A DNA stretch of 64,000 bases from Streptomyces xanthii (GTDB lineage: Bacteria; Actinomycetota; Actinomycetes; Streptomycetales; Streptomycetaceae): assembly GCF_014621695.1 (NCBI RefSeq), contig NZ_CP061281.1:7626001-7690000 (forward strand), read 5' to 3'. Shown piece after piece: positions 25,055 to 34,021 of the stretch (positions within the stretch are counted from its first letter, which is position 1; each line of letters opens with the position of its first letter). The position numbers and the translations under genes are program-made. The notes under the pieces were generated by a model, which saw only the letters and a list, made by a program, of their open reading frames with translations, was not told the DNA's origin and searched no databases.

Positions 25055-25966
25055 TCAGAAGAGGAGGGTGATCTTTCCCGACAAGCCGCCCTGGCGGAAG
25101 CGGGCGTGCGCGGCTCGGACATCGTGGAGGCTGAAGGCGGCGTGCACGCGAAGCCGCAGCGAGCCCTGGTCGACGAGCTCGGACAGCTCGGTCAGGCCCG
25201 CGCCGTCCTCGCGCACCTGGTTGACGGTGGTGCGCACCCCGCGCGAGGACAGGTCGGGGACCGGACCGGCCTGCGTGGCGACGGACGCGTACCGGCCGCC
25301 ATCGGTCACCGCTTCGGTCACGAACGCCCCGAACGTGTCGAAGACGGCGTCATAGTGACGGTCGCGCAGAGCGTCGCGGTCGGTCGTGACGAGGCCGGCA
25401 CCGTGGTCGCGGGCGAAAGCGACCTGCGCCTCCCGGGAGACCAGGGCATCGACCTCCACGCCACGCGCACGGGCGATCTGCAACGCCAACCCGCCGACCG
25501 CACCCGCGGCCCCGGCGATCAGGAGCCGCTCGCCCGGCTCGACCGCCAGCCAGTCCAGCGTCTGCAAGGCCGTCAGCCCGGGAAGCGGCAAGGTGGCCGC
25601 CTCGGACAGGCTGACGGAGCGCGGCGCGGGCGCGACCGCCTGTGCGGGTAGCACGACCAGGTCGGCCCAGGTTCCACGCCCGGTGCTGAGCTGGTGCGAC
25701 ATGGCGATGACGCGTTCACCGGGGCGCAGTCCGGTGCTCCCGCCGTCGACCACGACGCCGGCCAGATCCCAGCCGAGCGTCATCGGCAGCGGAGGCGCTC
25801 CTTCACCGATGGCGCCGTCCCGTGTCTTGTCGTCGACCGGGTTGATGCTGGTCGCGACGGTGCGGATCAGCACCTCGCCGGAGCCGCGTCCGAGTTCGGG
25901 TTCGGGAACCTCGACCACGTCGAGGATGTCAGGAGTGCCGAAGCGATCGATCTGTATGGCGCGCAC
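25055..25966 (-). CDS. NADP-dependent quinone oxidoreductase (MDR family)
   Basis: About 303 aa, zinc-free medium-chain dehydrogenase/reductase. It begins RAIQIDRFGTPDILDVVEVPEPELG; the cofactor loop is LLIAGAAGAVGGLALQIARARG, typical of NADPH-binding quinone reductases and enoyl reductase-like proteins. The catalytic-zinc cysteine of alcohol dehydrogenases is absent (SINPVDDKTRDG). Start at GTG 25966, preceded by AAGGA. It is co-oriented with the ROK gene upstream (about 100 bp) and could be cotranscribed with it. Confidence 0.87.
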   Translation of the reverse strand: MRAIQIDRFGTPDILDVVEVPEPELGRGSGEVLIRTVATSINPVDDKTRDGAIGEGAPPLPMTLGWDLAGVVVDGGSTGLRPGERVIAMSHQLSTGRGTWADLVVLPAQAVAPAPRSVSLSEAATLPLPGLTALQTLDWLAVEPGERLLIAGAAGAVGGLALQIARARGVEVDALVSREAQVAFARDHGAGLVTTDRDALRDRHYDAVFDTFGAFVTEAVTDGGRYASVATQAGPVPDLSSRGVRTTVNQVREDGAGLTELSELVDQGSLRLRVHAAFSLHDVRAAHARFRQGGLSGKITLLF

Positions 25967-26069
25967 GAGGAGTCCTTCACATGGCGGGTCCGACAGCAGG
26001 TCCCAACACCGGTGATGATCAAGCGATTCCCGGCAGGGCCTCCGGGACGACCCGTTCACGTCGTGTCCG

Positions 26070-27230
26070 TCACGCGGGCTTCGGCGCGGGCGCGGACAGG
26101 GGCGCGTCGATGTCGTAGATGCGCGCGTCGACATGGTCCAGGGCGTGCCGGACGGCTCCGAGCATGACGGCCTGATCGCCCAGTTTCGAGATCGCCAGGG
26201 CGGGTGGTTCCAGGCACAGCGGGTCCAGGTGGCGGCGCAGGGGCTCCATCAGGACGTCCGCCGAGCGGGACACGCCGCCGCCCAGGACCACCAGGTCGGG
26301 GTCGACCGTGAGGACGAGCGCGGCGATGCCTTCGGCCAGATCCCGGGCGAAGCGGTCCACCGCTTCGAGAGCGGCCGGATCGCCGGAGCGGGCCGCGGTG
26401 AAGACGAGGGCGCCGACCTGCTCGCGCGGGGTGCCCTCGGGCAGCCGCGGGTACTCCGTCAGATGGGCGGGGGCCCGGTGCCAGCCGACCAGCGGAAGGG
26501 CGCCGATCTCACCTGCCGCGCCCCGGCGCCCTCGGTGCAGTTCGCCCCGGATGAGGATGCCGCAGCCGGTGCGCATGCCGGACAGGACGAAGACCACGTC
26601 GTCGACCTCTTGTGCCACCCCGGTCCAGCGCTCCGCCAGGGCTGCCAGGTTGCAGTCGTTCTCGACGAGGACGGGCACGTCGAAGTCCCGGCCGACCTCG
26701 GAGGCGAGATCGAGGCCGGTCCACTCGGGCAGGCTGTCGGACAGGCGGACCGTTCCTGAGGAACTCACCACGCCTGTCGTGCCCACGCACACGGCCATGA
26801 CGTCGGACCGGGTGAGCTCGGCCGCCGCGAGTGCCTGAGCCGTGGCGTCGCGCACGGCGGCGAGTCTCCCGGCGCGGCCGGTCGTGGCGTCCACCGCGGC
26901 GCAATGGCGGCCGGCGGGTTCTCCGTCCAGGTCGCAGACGACCGCGCGGATGCTGGAGGCGCCCACGTCGATGCCGAGGACGTGTCCGGCCTCGGCGCGG
27001 AAGCGGAACAGGCGCCGGGGGCGGCCCATATGACCCGCCTGCGGCGGCACTTCGCCCAGCCACCCCATGCCGGTCAGCTCCTCGACGAGTCCTTCGACCG
27101 TGGGCCGGGAGAGCTCCGCACGGGCCGCCAACTCCGTGAGCCCGATGGGTGGTCCGCCTCGCAGTGCCCGCATGGTGGCGACCATGTTGATCCGCCGCAT
27201 GCGCGATCCGTCGCTCCCGCGAATCTTCAA
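26070..27230 (-). CDS. ROK-family transcriptional repressor
   Basis: About 386 aa. N-terminal winged helix (RRINMVATMRAL, AARAELSRPTVEGLVEEL) and C-terminal ROK sugar-kinase-like domain (GIDVGASSIRAVVCDLDGE, ENDCNLAALAERW, GAAGEIGALPL, VVLGGGVSRS). The usual ROK zinc motif (CxCGxxGC) is not seen, and the kinase site is only partly conserved, so it is probably a regulator only. It is divergent from a sugar-uptake operon that it likely controls. TTG at 27230 is chosen because GAGG lies about nine bases upstream and keeps the first helix intact; ATG 27200 is the alternative. Confidence 0.87.
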   Translation of the reverse strand: MKIRGSDGSRMRRINMVATMRALRGGPPIGLTELAARAELSRPTVEGLVEELTGMGWLGEVPPQAGHMGRPRRLFRFRAEAGHVLGIDVGASSIRAVVCDLDGEPAGRHCAAVDATTGRAGRLAAVRDATAQALAAAELTRSDVMAVCVGTTGVVSSSGTVRLSDSLPEWTGLDLASEVGRDFDVPVLVENDCNLAALAERWTGVAQEVDDVVFVLSGMRTGCGILIRGELHRGRRGAAGEIGALPLVGWHRAPAHLTEYPRLPEGTPREQVGALVFTAARSGDPAALEAVDRFARDLAEGIAALVLTVDPDLVVLGGGVSRSADVLMEPLRRHLDPLCLEPPALAISKLGDQAVMLGAVRHALDHVDARIYDIDAPLSAPAPKPA

Positions 27231-27251
27231 CTACACACACCTCAACGTGTA

Positions 27252-27294
27252 TTGACAGAATCCAACACTACTAATAAAAACATCCTTCATTAGT
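27252..27294 (+). promoter_or_regulatory. Promoter and likely ROK operator of the sugar operon
   Basis: TTGACA (27252-27257) and TAAAAA (27275-27280) with a 17-bp spacer form a good plus-strand promoter 44 bp before the Gfo/Idh start. An inverted repeat ACTAAT...ATTAGT (27270-27294) covers the -10, in a strikingly A/T-rich patch for this genome. It fits repression by the divergent ROK protein, released by a sugar. Confidence 0.65.
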
Positions 27295-27323
27295 AAGTCG
27301 CAAGCAGCCAGCGGAGGTTGTCG

Positions 27324-28613
27324 ATGCACGGTCCGGAAGTCGAGCTCGCGGTCATCGGCGCAGGCCTGAGGGGTACGGGGTACGCCCGCCGTGCCCGCGA
27401 AACCGGCCGGGCGCGCATCACGGCCGTGGCCGAACCGGACCGGGAACGCCGCACCCGCTTCGCCGAGGAGCACGGCATCGACGAGCGGAACGTGTTCGAG
27501 GACTGGCGCGACCTCCTGGACCGCGACCGTCTCGCCGACGCGGTGATCATCTCGACGCAGGACAGCATGCACGTCGAACCCGCCGTCCGCGCCGCCGAAC
27601 TCGGCTACCACCTCCTGGTGGAGAAGCCGATGGCGCCGACCGAGAAGGAAGCCGCACAGATCACCGAGGCGGCCGAACGCCACGGCGTCCTCCTCGCCGT
27701 CTGCCACGTCATGCGCTACACCCGCTACACCGAGACGCTCAAGGAGATCCTCGACGCCGGGCGCATCGGCGACGTCATGAACATCCAGCACCTCGAACAG
27801 GTCGGATGGTGGCACCAGGCCCACTCCTTCGTCCGCGGCAACTGGAGCAACGAGGCCGCCTCCGCCCCGATGCTCCTCGCGAAGGCCTGCCACGACCTGG
27901 ACTGGATCGTCCACATCAAGGGAGCCCTGCCCGAACGGGTCTCCTCCTTCGGGAACCTCGTGCACTTCCGCCCGGAGCGGCGCCCCGGGAACGCCGCCGA
28001 CAACTGCCTCGACTGCCCGGTGGAGAGCACCTGCCCCTACTCCGCCAAGCGGATCTACCTGGACTGCCTCGGTGACCCGGCCAAGGAGTGGTGGCCGCTG
28101 TCCGCCGTCACCGACGACCACACCGAACACGGCGTTCTCACCGCCCTGCGCGAAGGACCGTACGGCCGCTGCGTCTACGCCTCGGACAACGACGTCGTCG
28201 ACAGCCAGGTGGTGGACCTGGAGTTCGGCGACGGCACCACCGCCAGCTTCATGATGACCGCCTTCGCCGCCCTGGAACACCGCAAGACCCGCGTCTTCGG
28301 CACCCACGGCTCCATCGAGGGCGACGGCGTGAACCTCCGCGTCCACGACTTCCTCACCGACACCTACTCCACCGTCGTCACCGACACGAGCCCCGGGGCC
28401 TCGGCGGCCGAAGGGCACGGTGGCGGCGACGAGGTCCTCCTGGACACCTTCGTCGAAGCCGTACGCGGCAAGGATCCGACCCTCATCCGCTCCACCGGCC
28501 GCGAAAGCCTCGACACCCACCGGGTGGTCTGGGCCGCCGAGACCGCCCGTCGCACCCGCACGGTCAGCACCCTCTCCCCGCAGGACAGACCACTCACCGG
28601 AAAGACGATGTGA
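27324..28613 (+). CDS. Gfo/Idh/MocA-family oxidoreductase
   Basis: About 429 aa. N-terminal NAD(P) Rossmann domain (LAVIGAGLRGTGYARRA, then EKPMAPTEKEA with the conserved Lys of the EKP motif) and a C-terminal substrate domain. A cysteine cluster DCLDCPVESTCPYS near residue 235 suggests a bound zinc as in some myo-inositol or glycan-processing members. It probably oxidises a sugar imported by the transporter encoded just downstream. ATG 27324 follows GGAGG by six bases. The stop overlaps the next start (TGATG). Confidence 0.9.
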   Translation: MHGPEVELAVIGAGLRGTGYARRARETGRARITAVAEPDRERRTRFAEEHGIDERNVFEDWRDLLDRDRLADAVIISTQDSMHVEPAVRAAELGYHLLVEKPMAPTEKEAAQITEAAERHGVLLAVCHVMRYTRYTETLKEILDAGRIGDVMNIQHLEQVGWWHQAHSFVRGNWSNEAASAPMLLAKACHDLDWIVHIKGALPERVSSFGNLVHFRPERRPGNAADNCLDCPVESTCPYSAKRIYLDCLGDPAKEWWPLSAVTDDHTEHGVLTALREGPYGRCVYASDNDVVDSQVVDLEFGDGTTASFMMTAFAALEHRKTRVFGTHGSIEGDGVNLRVHDFLTDTYSTVVTDTSPGASAAEGHGGGDEVLLDTFVEAVRGKDPTLIRSTGRESLDTHRVVWAAETARRTRTVSTLSPQDRPLTGKTM

Positions 28614-29908
28614 TGAAGCAGCCCCTGACCCGCACCACCGCCCTCGCCCTGCTGTGCACCCTGGCCTTCGGCGCGAGCGCCTGCGGCAAGAAGAACAGCG
28701 GCGACTCCGCCGAAGGAGCAGCGGACAAGTCCTTCTCGTACACCTCCACCTGGGGCAAGGACGAGCCGCAGGCGAAGATCTTCCGCGCGGCGATCGCCGA
28801 CTTCACGGCGAGCACCGGCATCAAGGTCGACGTGAAGTGGATGGGCCGCAACGGCACCGACACCCTCGCCACCGAGATGGCCGCCGGACGGGGCCCCGAC
28901 CTCTTCGACACCGGCACCGACACCATGGGCAAGCTCCGCGCCCAGAACCTGCTGGCCCCCCTCGAAGACGTCCTGAACGAGAAGATCCCCGGGGAGGGCA
29001 AGACCGTCGGGGACGTCCTGCCGGCCGCCGCCGAGGAAGCGTCCAGCGACGAGAAGGGCCTCGGCCTCATACCCCACACCGTCATCTCGACGGGTGTGTG
29101 GTTCGACGCGGGCAAGCACCCCGACCTCGCCAAGACCCCACCGCGGACCTGGCCCGAGTTCACCGCCTACCTGGACAAGGCGAAGAAGGACGGCCGCACC
29201 CCCATCGGCCAGGACGGCACCGTCCCCTTCTACAACGCCTACTGGTTCTACTCCGCGCTGGTGCGCGCCAACGGAGCCGGCAGCCTGCACGCGCTCGGCA
29301 CCGACGCGGCGGCCTGGGACAAGCCAGAGGTCCTGGCAGCGGCCAAGCAGGTGCAGCAGCTCGCCGAGGGCGGCTACTTCCAGAAGGACTTCATCGCCAC
29401 CAAGTACCCGGCCGCACAGGACAAGTTCGCCACCGGCGGCTACGACCTCAACATCAACGGCACCTGGCTGACCAGCGAGATCAAGCCGAAGCTGCCCGCC
29501 GGTGCCAAGATCGAGTCCTTCCAGTACCCGGCCGGCGGAAAGAACTCCGTCGAAGCCGGAACGCTCGGCTGGGGCGTCAACGCCAAGGGCAAGCACCCCG
29601 AGGCCGCCAAGAAGTTCCTCGCCTTCTTCCAGCAGAAGAAGTACGCCTCCCGCATCGGGACCGAGGCACTGAACATCCCCGCCCGGTCCGGCGTGCCCGC
29701 CCCCGAGAACCTCACCGGCATGCAGAAGACCATCACCGACGCCACCGTCGTCCACAAGCCGTACGACGGAGCCCCCGCCCTCAACGCCTGGTGGACCGAC
29801 ATCTTCATGCCGCTCGACGACAAGCTGCTCGGCGGAAAGATCACCGCTCGGGAGTTCGTGGCCCAGGGCAAGGAGAAGAGCGCCGCCTCCATCAAGGCCA
29901 ACAGCTGA
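28613..29908 (+). CDS. Sugar ABC transporter substrate-binding lipoprotein (family 1)
   Basis: About 431 aa. Signal with lipobox (ALALLCTLAFGASAC). The SBP_bac_1 body shows FSYTSTWGKDEPQAKIFR, a helix-rich first lobe with LATEMAAGRGPDLFDTG, and ...NINGTWLTSEI.  It binds an oligo- or monosaccharide at the outer membrane face for import by the next two permeases. It overlaps the dehydrogenase gene by 1 bp. No ATPase gene is in the operon; as in other Streptomyces carbohydrate systems, a shared MsiK-like ATPase would be expected elsewhere. Confidence 0.91.
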   Translation: MKQPLTRTTALALLCTLAFGASACGKKNSGDSAEGAADKSFSYTSTWGKDEPQAKIFRAAIADFTASTGIKVDVKWMGRNGTDTLATEMAAGRGPDLFDTGTDTMGKLRAQNLLAPLEDVLNEKIPGEGKTVGDVLPAAAEEASSDEKGLGLIPHTVISTGVWFDAGKHPDLAKTPPRTWPEFTAYLDKAKKDGRTPIGQDGTVPFYNAYWFYSALVRANGAGSLHALGTDAAAWDKPEVLAAAKQVQQLAEGGYFQKDFIATKYPAAQDKFATGGYDLNINGTWLTSEIKPKLPAGAKIESFQYPAGGKNSVEAGTLGWGVNAKGKHPEAAKKFLAFFQQKKYASRIGTEALNIPARSGVPAPENLTGMQKTITDATVVHKPYDGAPALNAWWTDIFMPLDDKLLGGKITAREFVAQGKEKSAASIKANS

Positions 29909-29979
29909 CCCTGCCCGGCAGCACCTCGGCACAGCCACGACCCACGCCCCGGCCCCCGACAGCCCCGAAGCAGGTGACC

Positions 29980-30951
29980 ATGAGCGCGACAGCAACCCGG
30001 ACCCCGCGCGACTCCAGGCCGACCGAAGCGCCGCCCGATCGAGCGAGCAGCACGCGACACACGGTCAAGCCCGCGAGGGAGAGAGCGTTCTGGCGCTTTC
30101 TGACCCCGGCTCTCGCGCTCTACACCGCGCTGTTCGTGGTGCCTTCGCTCTACGGGGTCTGGGTCAGCCTGTACCGCTGGCCCGGCCCCGGCTCCGAGAT
30201 GACCTGGCGCGGCCTGAAGAACTACACGTCACTGCTCGACAACGAAGCGTTCCTGTCCTCGTTCTGGAACACCCTGGTCCTGGCCGTGGGCGGGGGAGGG
30301 GCCGTCTTCGCGGTCACGTTCCTCGCCATGACCGTGCTGCGCCAGCTCAAGGGCCGGGCGTTCATCCGGGCCGTGGTGTTCCTGCCCATGATCATCTCGG
30401 CGATCGCCGTCGGTGCCGCCATCGGATTCCTCCTCAACCCCGACGGCGCCGTCAACGACATCCTCGCCGTGTTCGGGATCGACGGACTGCCCTGGCTCGG
30501 CCCCGACCTCGTGTTCCGCTGCGTCATCGCGGGCCTCGTCTGGTCCTCCACCGGCTTCTACATCGCCCTGATGATGTCCGCCGTCGACGCCATCCCCCCG
30601 CACCTCTACGAGGACGCCCACCTGAGCGGCGCCACCAAGTGGGAGCAGTTCCGGTACATCACACTCCCGTTGACGTGGGACGTCTTCTCCGTGGCCGCCG
30701 TGCTCTGGGTGGTCAACAGCCTCAAGGTGTTCGAGATCGTCCTCGCCTTCACCACCGGCGGTACGCCGGGCAACCCGCCGCTGGAGGCCCGCACGGTCGC
30801 CGTGCAGCAGTACATCTCCATCGCCGGCGGCACCACGGTCCCCGACCTGGGACAAGGAGCGGCCATGGGCGTGATCGTCGTCCTGATCACCGCAGTTCTG
30901 ATCCTGCTGATCCGGCGCGTCACCCGCCGCGACCGAGTGGAGCTCTCGTGA
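29980..30951 (+). CDS. Sugar ABC transporter permease (MalF type)
   Basis: About 323 aa, six membrane segments after a ~40-residue charged, Thr/Pro/Arg-rich N-terminal tail. Typical features are FLTPALALYTALFVVPSLYGVWVSLYRW, and the EAA coupling loop YEDAHLSGATKWEQFRYITLPL. It pairs with the downstream MalG-type permease. ATG 29980 or GTG 29974, six bases apart, could start the protein. Its stop overlaps the next GTG by 4 bp. Confidence 0.9.
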   Translation: MSATATRTPRDSRPTEAPPDRASSTRHTVKPARERAFWRFLTPALALYTALFVVPSLYGVWVSLYRWPGPGSEMTWRGLKNYTSLLDNEAFLSSFWNTLVLAVGGGGAVFAVTFLAMTVLRQLKGRAFIRAVVFLPMIISAIAVGAAIGFLLNPDGAVNDILAVFGIDGLPWLGPDLVFRCVIAGLVWSSTGFYIALMMSAVDAIPPHLYEDAHLSGATKWEQFRYITLPLTWDVFSVAAVLWVVNSLKVFEIVLAFTTGGTPGNPPLEARTVAVQQYISIAGGTTVPDLGQGAAMGVIVVLITAVLILLIRRVTRRDRVELS

Positions 30952-31846
30952 ACCCCGTCAGAAGCAACCGCGCGCCGGCCCGGATCGTCGGGGACATCCT
31001 GCTCCCCAGGCTCACCGCGATCGCCCTGTGGCTCTGGGCGGCCTTCAACCTCCTCCTGGTCGCCTGGGTCGGCCTCCAGTCGCTCAAGTCCTCGCGCGAC
31101 GTCTGGATCCACCCGTTCTCCCTGCCGACCGCACCACAGTGGGCGAACTACTCCTCCGCGTGGCAGGCCGCCCAGTTCTCGAAGGCGGCCCTCAACAGCG
31201 TGCTGCTGACCGCCGTGGGCGCGTTCCTCATCGTCGCCGTCGCGGCCCCCGCCGCGTATGCGCTCGCCCGCTCGTCACGCCGTGCGGCGGGCGCCCTGAC
31301 CAGCTACTTCGCGATGGGCATGAGCATTCCGCTCCAGACCCTGATCATTCCGATCGTCGTGGTCAAACTGTCCGTCAGCACCTTCATGGTGGACTGGGTG
31401 ACCGGCTGGTGGGACGACCGCATCACCCTGCTCGTCTTCGAGGTCGCGCTCTCGCTGCCCTTCGCCGTCTTCGTCCTCACGGGCTACTTCCGTTCGCTGC
31501 CCGGTGAGGTCGAGGAAGCCGCCGAACTCGACGGGGCCGGCCCCCTGCGCACCTTCGTCCAGGTCATGGTCCCGCTGGCCCGGCCCGGCCCGGCATCGTC
31601 ACCGTGCTGGTCCTCAACGTGATCGGCCTGTGGAACTCCACCCTGCTGGTCATGGTGATCGCGCCGGGAGAGGACGAACGCACACTGCCCGTCGCCCTGC
31701 TCAACCTCTACGGCACCATGCAGTACTCCTCCGACTGGGGCGGCATGTTCGCCGGCATCGCGATCCTCGTCTACCCGATGGTCGTCCTCTACCTGTGGTG
31801 CGGCCGCCGCATCGTCGACGGCATGACCGCGGGCATCGGCAAGTAG
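30948..31846 (+). pseudogene. Sugar ABC permease (MalG type), frameshifted by a 5-bp repeat
   Basis: The first 210 or so residues read as a normal MalG-type permease up to the EAA loop region (EVEEAAELDGAGPLRTFVQVMVPLARPG). Then the frame is lost and a stop comes at 31622. The remaining ~75 residues (VLVLNVIGLWNSTLLVMVIAPGEDERTL ... GRRIVDGMTAGIGK) continue in another frame to 31846. The shift lies at three tandem CCCGG units (31579-31593); two units would restore LARPGIVTVLVLN, the expected sequence. Either the gene is broken, is phase-variable by slippage, or the base call is wrong. GTG start overlaps the MalF-type gene by 4 bp. Confidence 0.85.
31579..31593 (+). repeat. Three tandem CCCGG units at a frameshift
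   Basis: Five-base unit repeated exactly three times within the EAA-loop region of the MalG-type permease. Removing one unit restores the reading frame and the conserved sequence, so the copy number decides between full-length and truncated protein. Confidence 0.9.
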
Positions 31847-31993
31847 CCCACCACGGACCGGGCCGGCCCCTCGCCACTTGCCCCACCGCACACGTACACG
31901 TACACGCACCTCCCGTGATCCGCGCCGGACCACGACGCACCACGACTTCAGGAACCACCCCATGTGACACAGACCTTTCCCCCAGGAGGCTCC

Positions 31994-33946
31994 ATGCACA
32001 GCAGGCGCGCCCTTCTCACCGCCGCGCTCGGCACCGCTCTGACGGTCACGCTGCCGGCCGGCACCGCGAGAGCGGCCACGGGCACGACGTACTACGTGGA
32101 CTCCACCGCCGGCGACGACTCCGCGCCCGGCACCTCCACCACCACGCCGTGGCGCACCCTGACCCGGGTGAACCAGCACACCTTCCAGCCGGGCGACACG
32201 GTCCGCTTCCTCGCCGGAGGCACCTGGACCGGCCAGTTCGCCCCCAAGGGCTCCGGAGCCGAGGGCGCGCCGGTGACCGCGACCTCGTACGGCACCGGCG
32301 CCAAGCCCCACATCGCCGGCGACAACACCGTCCCCTCGGCCGTCCTCCTGGAGAACCTCAGGCACTGGACGCTCGACGGCCTGGAGATCACCAACGGCAC
32401 CGGATCCACCACCTGGCGCGTCGGCGTCGAGGTCCGCGCCAAGGACATCGGCGCCGTCCCCGGCATCACCCTGCGCAACCTGTACGTCCACAAGATCGAC
32501 GGCGTGGCCCAGGTCGGCTCGGGCAACATCGGCTCGGCCGGCATCCTCGTCAACGTCCGCGGCAACAGCGTCCCGACCTACTACACGGGCATGCTGATCG
32601 AGAAGAACGAGATCGCCGACACCAAGGCCTACGGCATCACCACCTGGTCCACCTGGATGCAGCGCGAGGGCTGGACCTCCCTGTGGGGCGAACTCAACAT
32701 CCCCTCGGGCGAGTACGGCCCCTTCAAGCCCAGCACCGGCCTGATCATCCGCGGCAACCACGTCCACGACGTCGGCTCCGGCGGCATCAACCCCAACCAG
32801 GTCGCCGACACCCTCATCGAGTACAACACCGTGGCCCGCCCCACCTCCACCACCACCAACGTCGGCATCTGGTGGTCCGGCGCCGACCGCACCACGGTCC
32901 AGTTCAACGAGGTGTACGGAGCCCGGTTCGGCGGCCGGGGACTGGACTGCACCGCCTTCGACGCGGACGCCTCCACCCACGACAGCCTCGTGCAGTACAA
33001 CTACAGCCACGACAACGGAGGCGGCTTCTTCATCTCCGTGTCGCTCGGCACCGCACCGGCCAGCGCGATCGTCCGCTACAACGTCAGCCAGAACGACGGC
33101 AACGAGATATTCACCTTCTCCACCAACACCGATGGCGTGGACGTCTACAACAACACCGTCTTCGTCGGATCCTCGCCCAGCCGCCCGCTCTACAAGATCG
33201 CGCAGGTCTACCACAACCCGAAGAACGTCACCTTCCGCAACAACCTCTTCGTCAACCAGGCGAATCTGGCCTACGACACCGCCGGGATCACCTACCGCAA
33301 CAACCTGTACCAAGGCGGCCCCGTCCCGCCGGACAGCGCGGCGATCACCGGGGACCCCAAGCTGACCGCCCCCGGCGCGGCCACCTCACGCACCGATCTC
33401 ACCGGCTACCGCCCGCTCTCCGGATCAGCCGCGATCGGCGCGGGTCTCGCCATCTCCGGCAACGGCGGCCGGGACATCCTGGGCGCCACCCTGCCCACCG
33501 CCGTGGCGGTCGGCGCGGTCGAGGGCCTGCCCGGCAGCTACGGCGCACCGGTCGCCTCCACCACGATGGGCACCGGCCAGGGATCCATCGCCGCCGTGGT
33601 CGACGGCAAGGAGTCGACGAGCTGGGCGAGCCCGGTCGACGTGACCCTGCCCGGCAGCATCACGATCGACTACAGGACCAACCGCCGCATCGCCTCACTC
33701 ACCCTGGCCACCCACTTCGGCCAGGGCCAGGGATTCACCCGCGTCGACATCCAGACCTGGAACGGATCGGCCTGGACCACCCGACTGGCCGACGCCACCG
33801 TCACCTGGGCCGGCAACACGTCCACCGTGGAACGCCGCACCCTCACCCTGCCCACCCCCGTCGACACCTCGCAACTCCGTCTCGTCGTCAAGGCGGCCAA
33901 CCGCCAATGGGGCAACATCGCCGTCAACGAACTCACGGTCGCCTGA
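31994..33946 (+). CDS. Secreted parallel beta-helix protein with C-terminal discoidin-like domain
   Basis: About 650 aa. A signal peptide with RRALLTAALGTALTVTLPAG and ARAA cleavage region leads to a right-handed beta-helix (pectate-lyase/polysaccharide-lyase-like fold): TTYYVDSTAGDDSAPGT, then many short strands with Asn ladders (RNLYVH, IEKNEI, IRGNHVHDVG, IEYNTV). From about residue 525 an F5/8 type C-like carbohydrate-binding domain follows (VVDGKESTSWASP...ITIDYRTN). It is the last gene of the sugar-import operon, so it probably attacks or binds the polysaccharide from which the imported sugar is derived. Start ATG 31994 is behind AGGAGG. The exact lyase/hydrolase activity is not known. 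Confidence 0.88.
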   Translation: MHSRRALLTAALGTALTVTLPAGTARAATGTTYYVDSTAGDDSAPGTSTTTPWRTLTRVNQHTFQPGDTVRFLAGGTWTGQFAPKGSGAEGAPVTATSYGTGAKPHIAGDNTVPSAVLLENLRHWTLDGLEITNGTGSTTWRVGVEVRAKDIGAVPGITLRNLYVHKIDGVAQVGSGNIGSAGILVNVRGNSVPTYYTGMLIEKNEIADTKAYGITTWSTWMQREGWTSLWGELNIPSGEYGPFKPSTGLIIRGNHVHDVGSGGINPNQVADTLIEYNTVARPTSTTTNVGIWWSGADRTTVQFNEVYGARFGGRGLDCTAFDADASTHDSLVQYNYSHDNGGGFFISVSLGTAPASAIVRYNVSQNDGNEIFTFSTNTDGVDVYNNTVFVGSSPSRPLYKIAQVYHNPKNVTFRNNLFVNQANLAYDTAGITYRNNLYQGGPVPPDSAAITGDPKLTAPGAATSRTDLTGYRPLSGSAAIGAGLAISGNGGRDILGATLPTAVAVGAVEGLPGSYGAPVASTTMGTGQGSIAAVVDGKESTSWASPVDVTLPGSITIDYRTNRRIASLTLATHFGQGQGFTRVDIQTWNGSAWTTRLADATVTWAGNTSTVERRTLTLPTPVDTSQLRLVVKAANRQWGNIAVNELTVA

Positions 33947-33953
33947 CGCGACT

Positions 33954-33983
33954 GGGCCGGCCGCTCCACGGAGCGGCCGGCCC
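33954..33983. terminator. Bidirectional terminator hairpin
   Basis: Perfect stem GGGCCGGCCGCTCC paired with GGAGCGGCCGGCCC around a two-base AC centre, eight bases after the beta-helix stop and 38 bases from the stop of the convergent YciI-like gene. No strong T-run, which is common for Streptomyces terminators. Confidence 0.8.
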
Positions 33984-34021
33984 GCGTCACCGGAGCGAGG
34001 GGATCCCGCTCATGGCACGCC

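Noticed and set aside
25055..25966. Zinc-dependent alcohol dehydrogenase under Zur control
   Set aside because: Catalytic zinc ligands are absent and no Zur-like box is nearby.
28364..29995. Long minus-strand frame of 543 aa opposite the sugar-binding protein
   Set aside because: Gly/Val/Leu-rich shadow with no family motif, opposite a well-supported lipoprotein gene.
31560..31625. Programmed ribosomal frameshift in the MalG-type permease
   Set aside because: No slippery heptamer is present; removing one 5-bp unit explains the shift better.
31484..33313. Minus-strand frame of 609 aa opposite the beta-helix gene
   Set aside because: Low-complexity Val/Gly/Asp shadow in a GC-rich region; the plus strand has signal peptide, ribosome site and beta-helix repeats.
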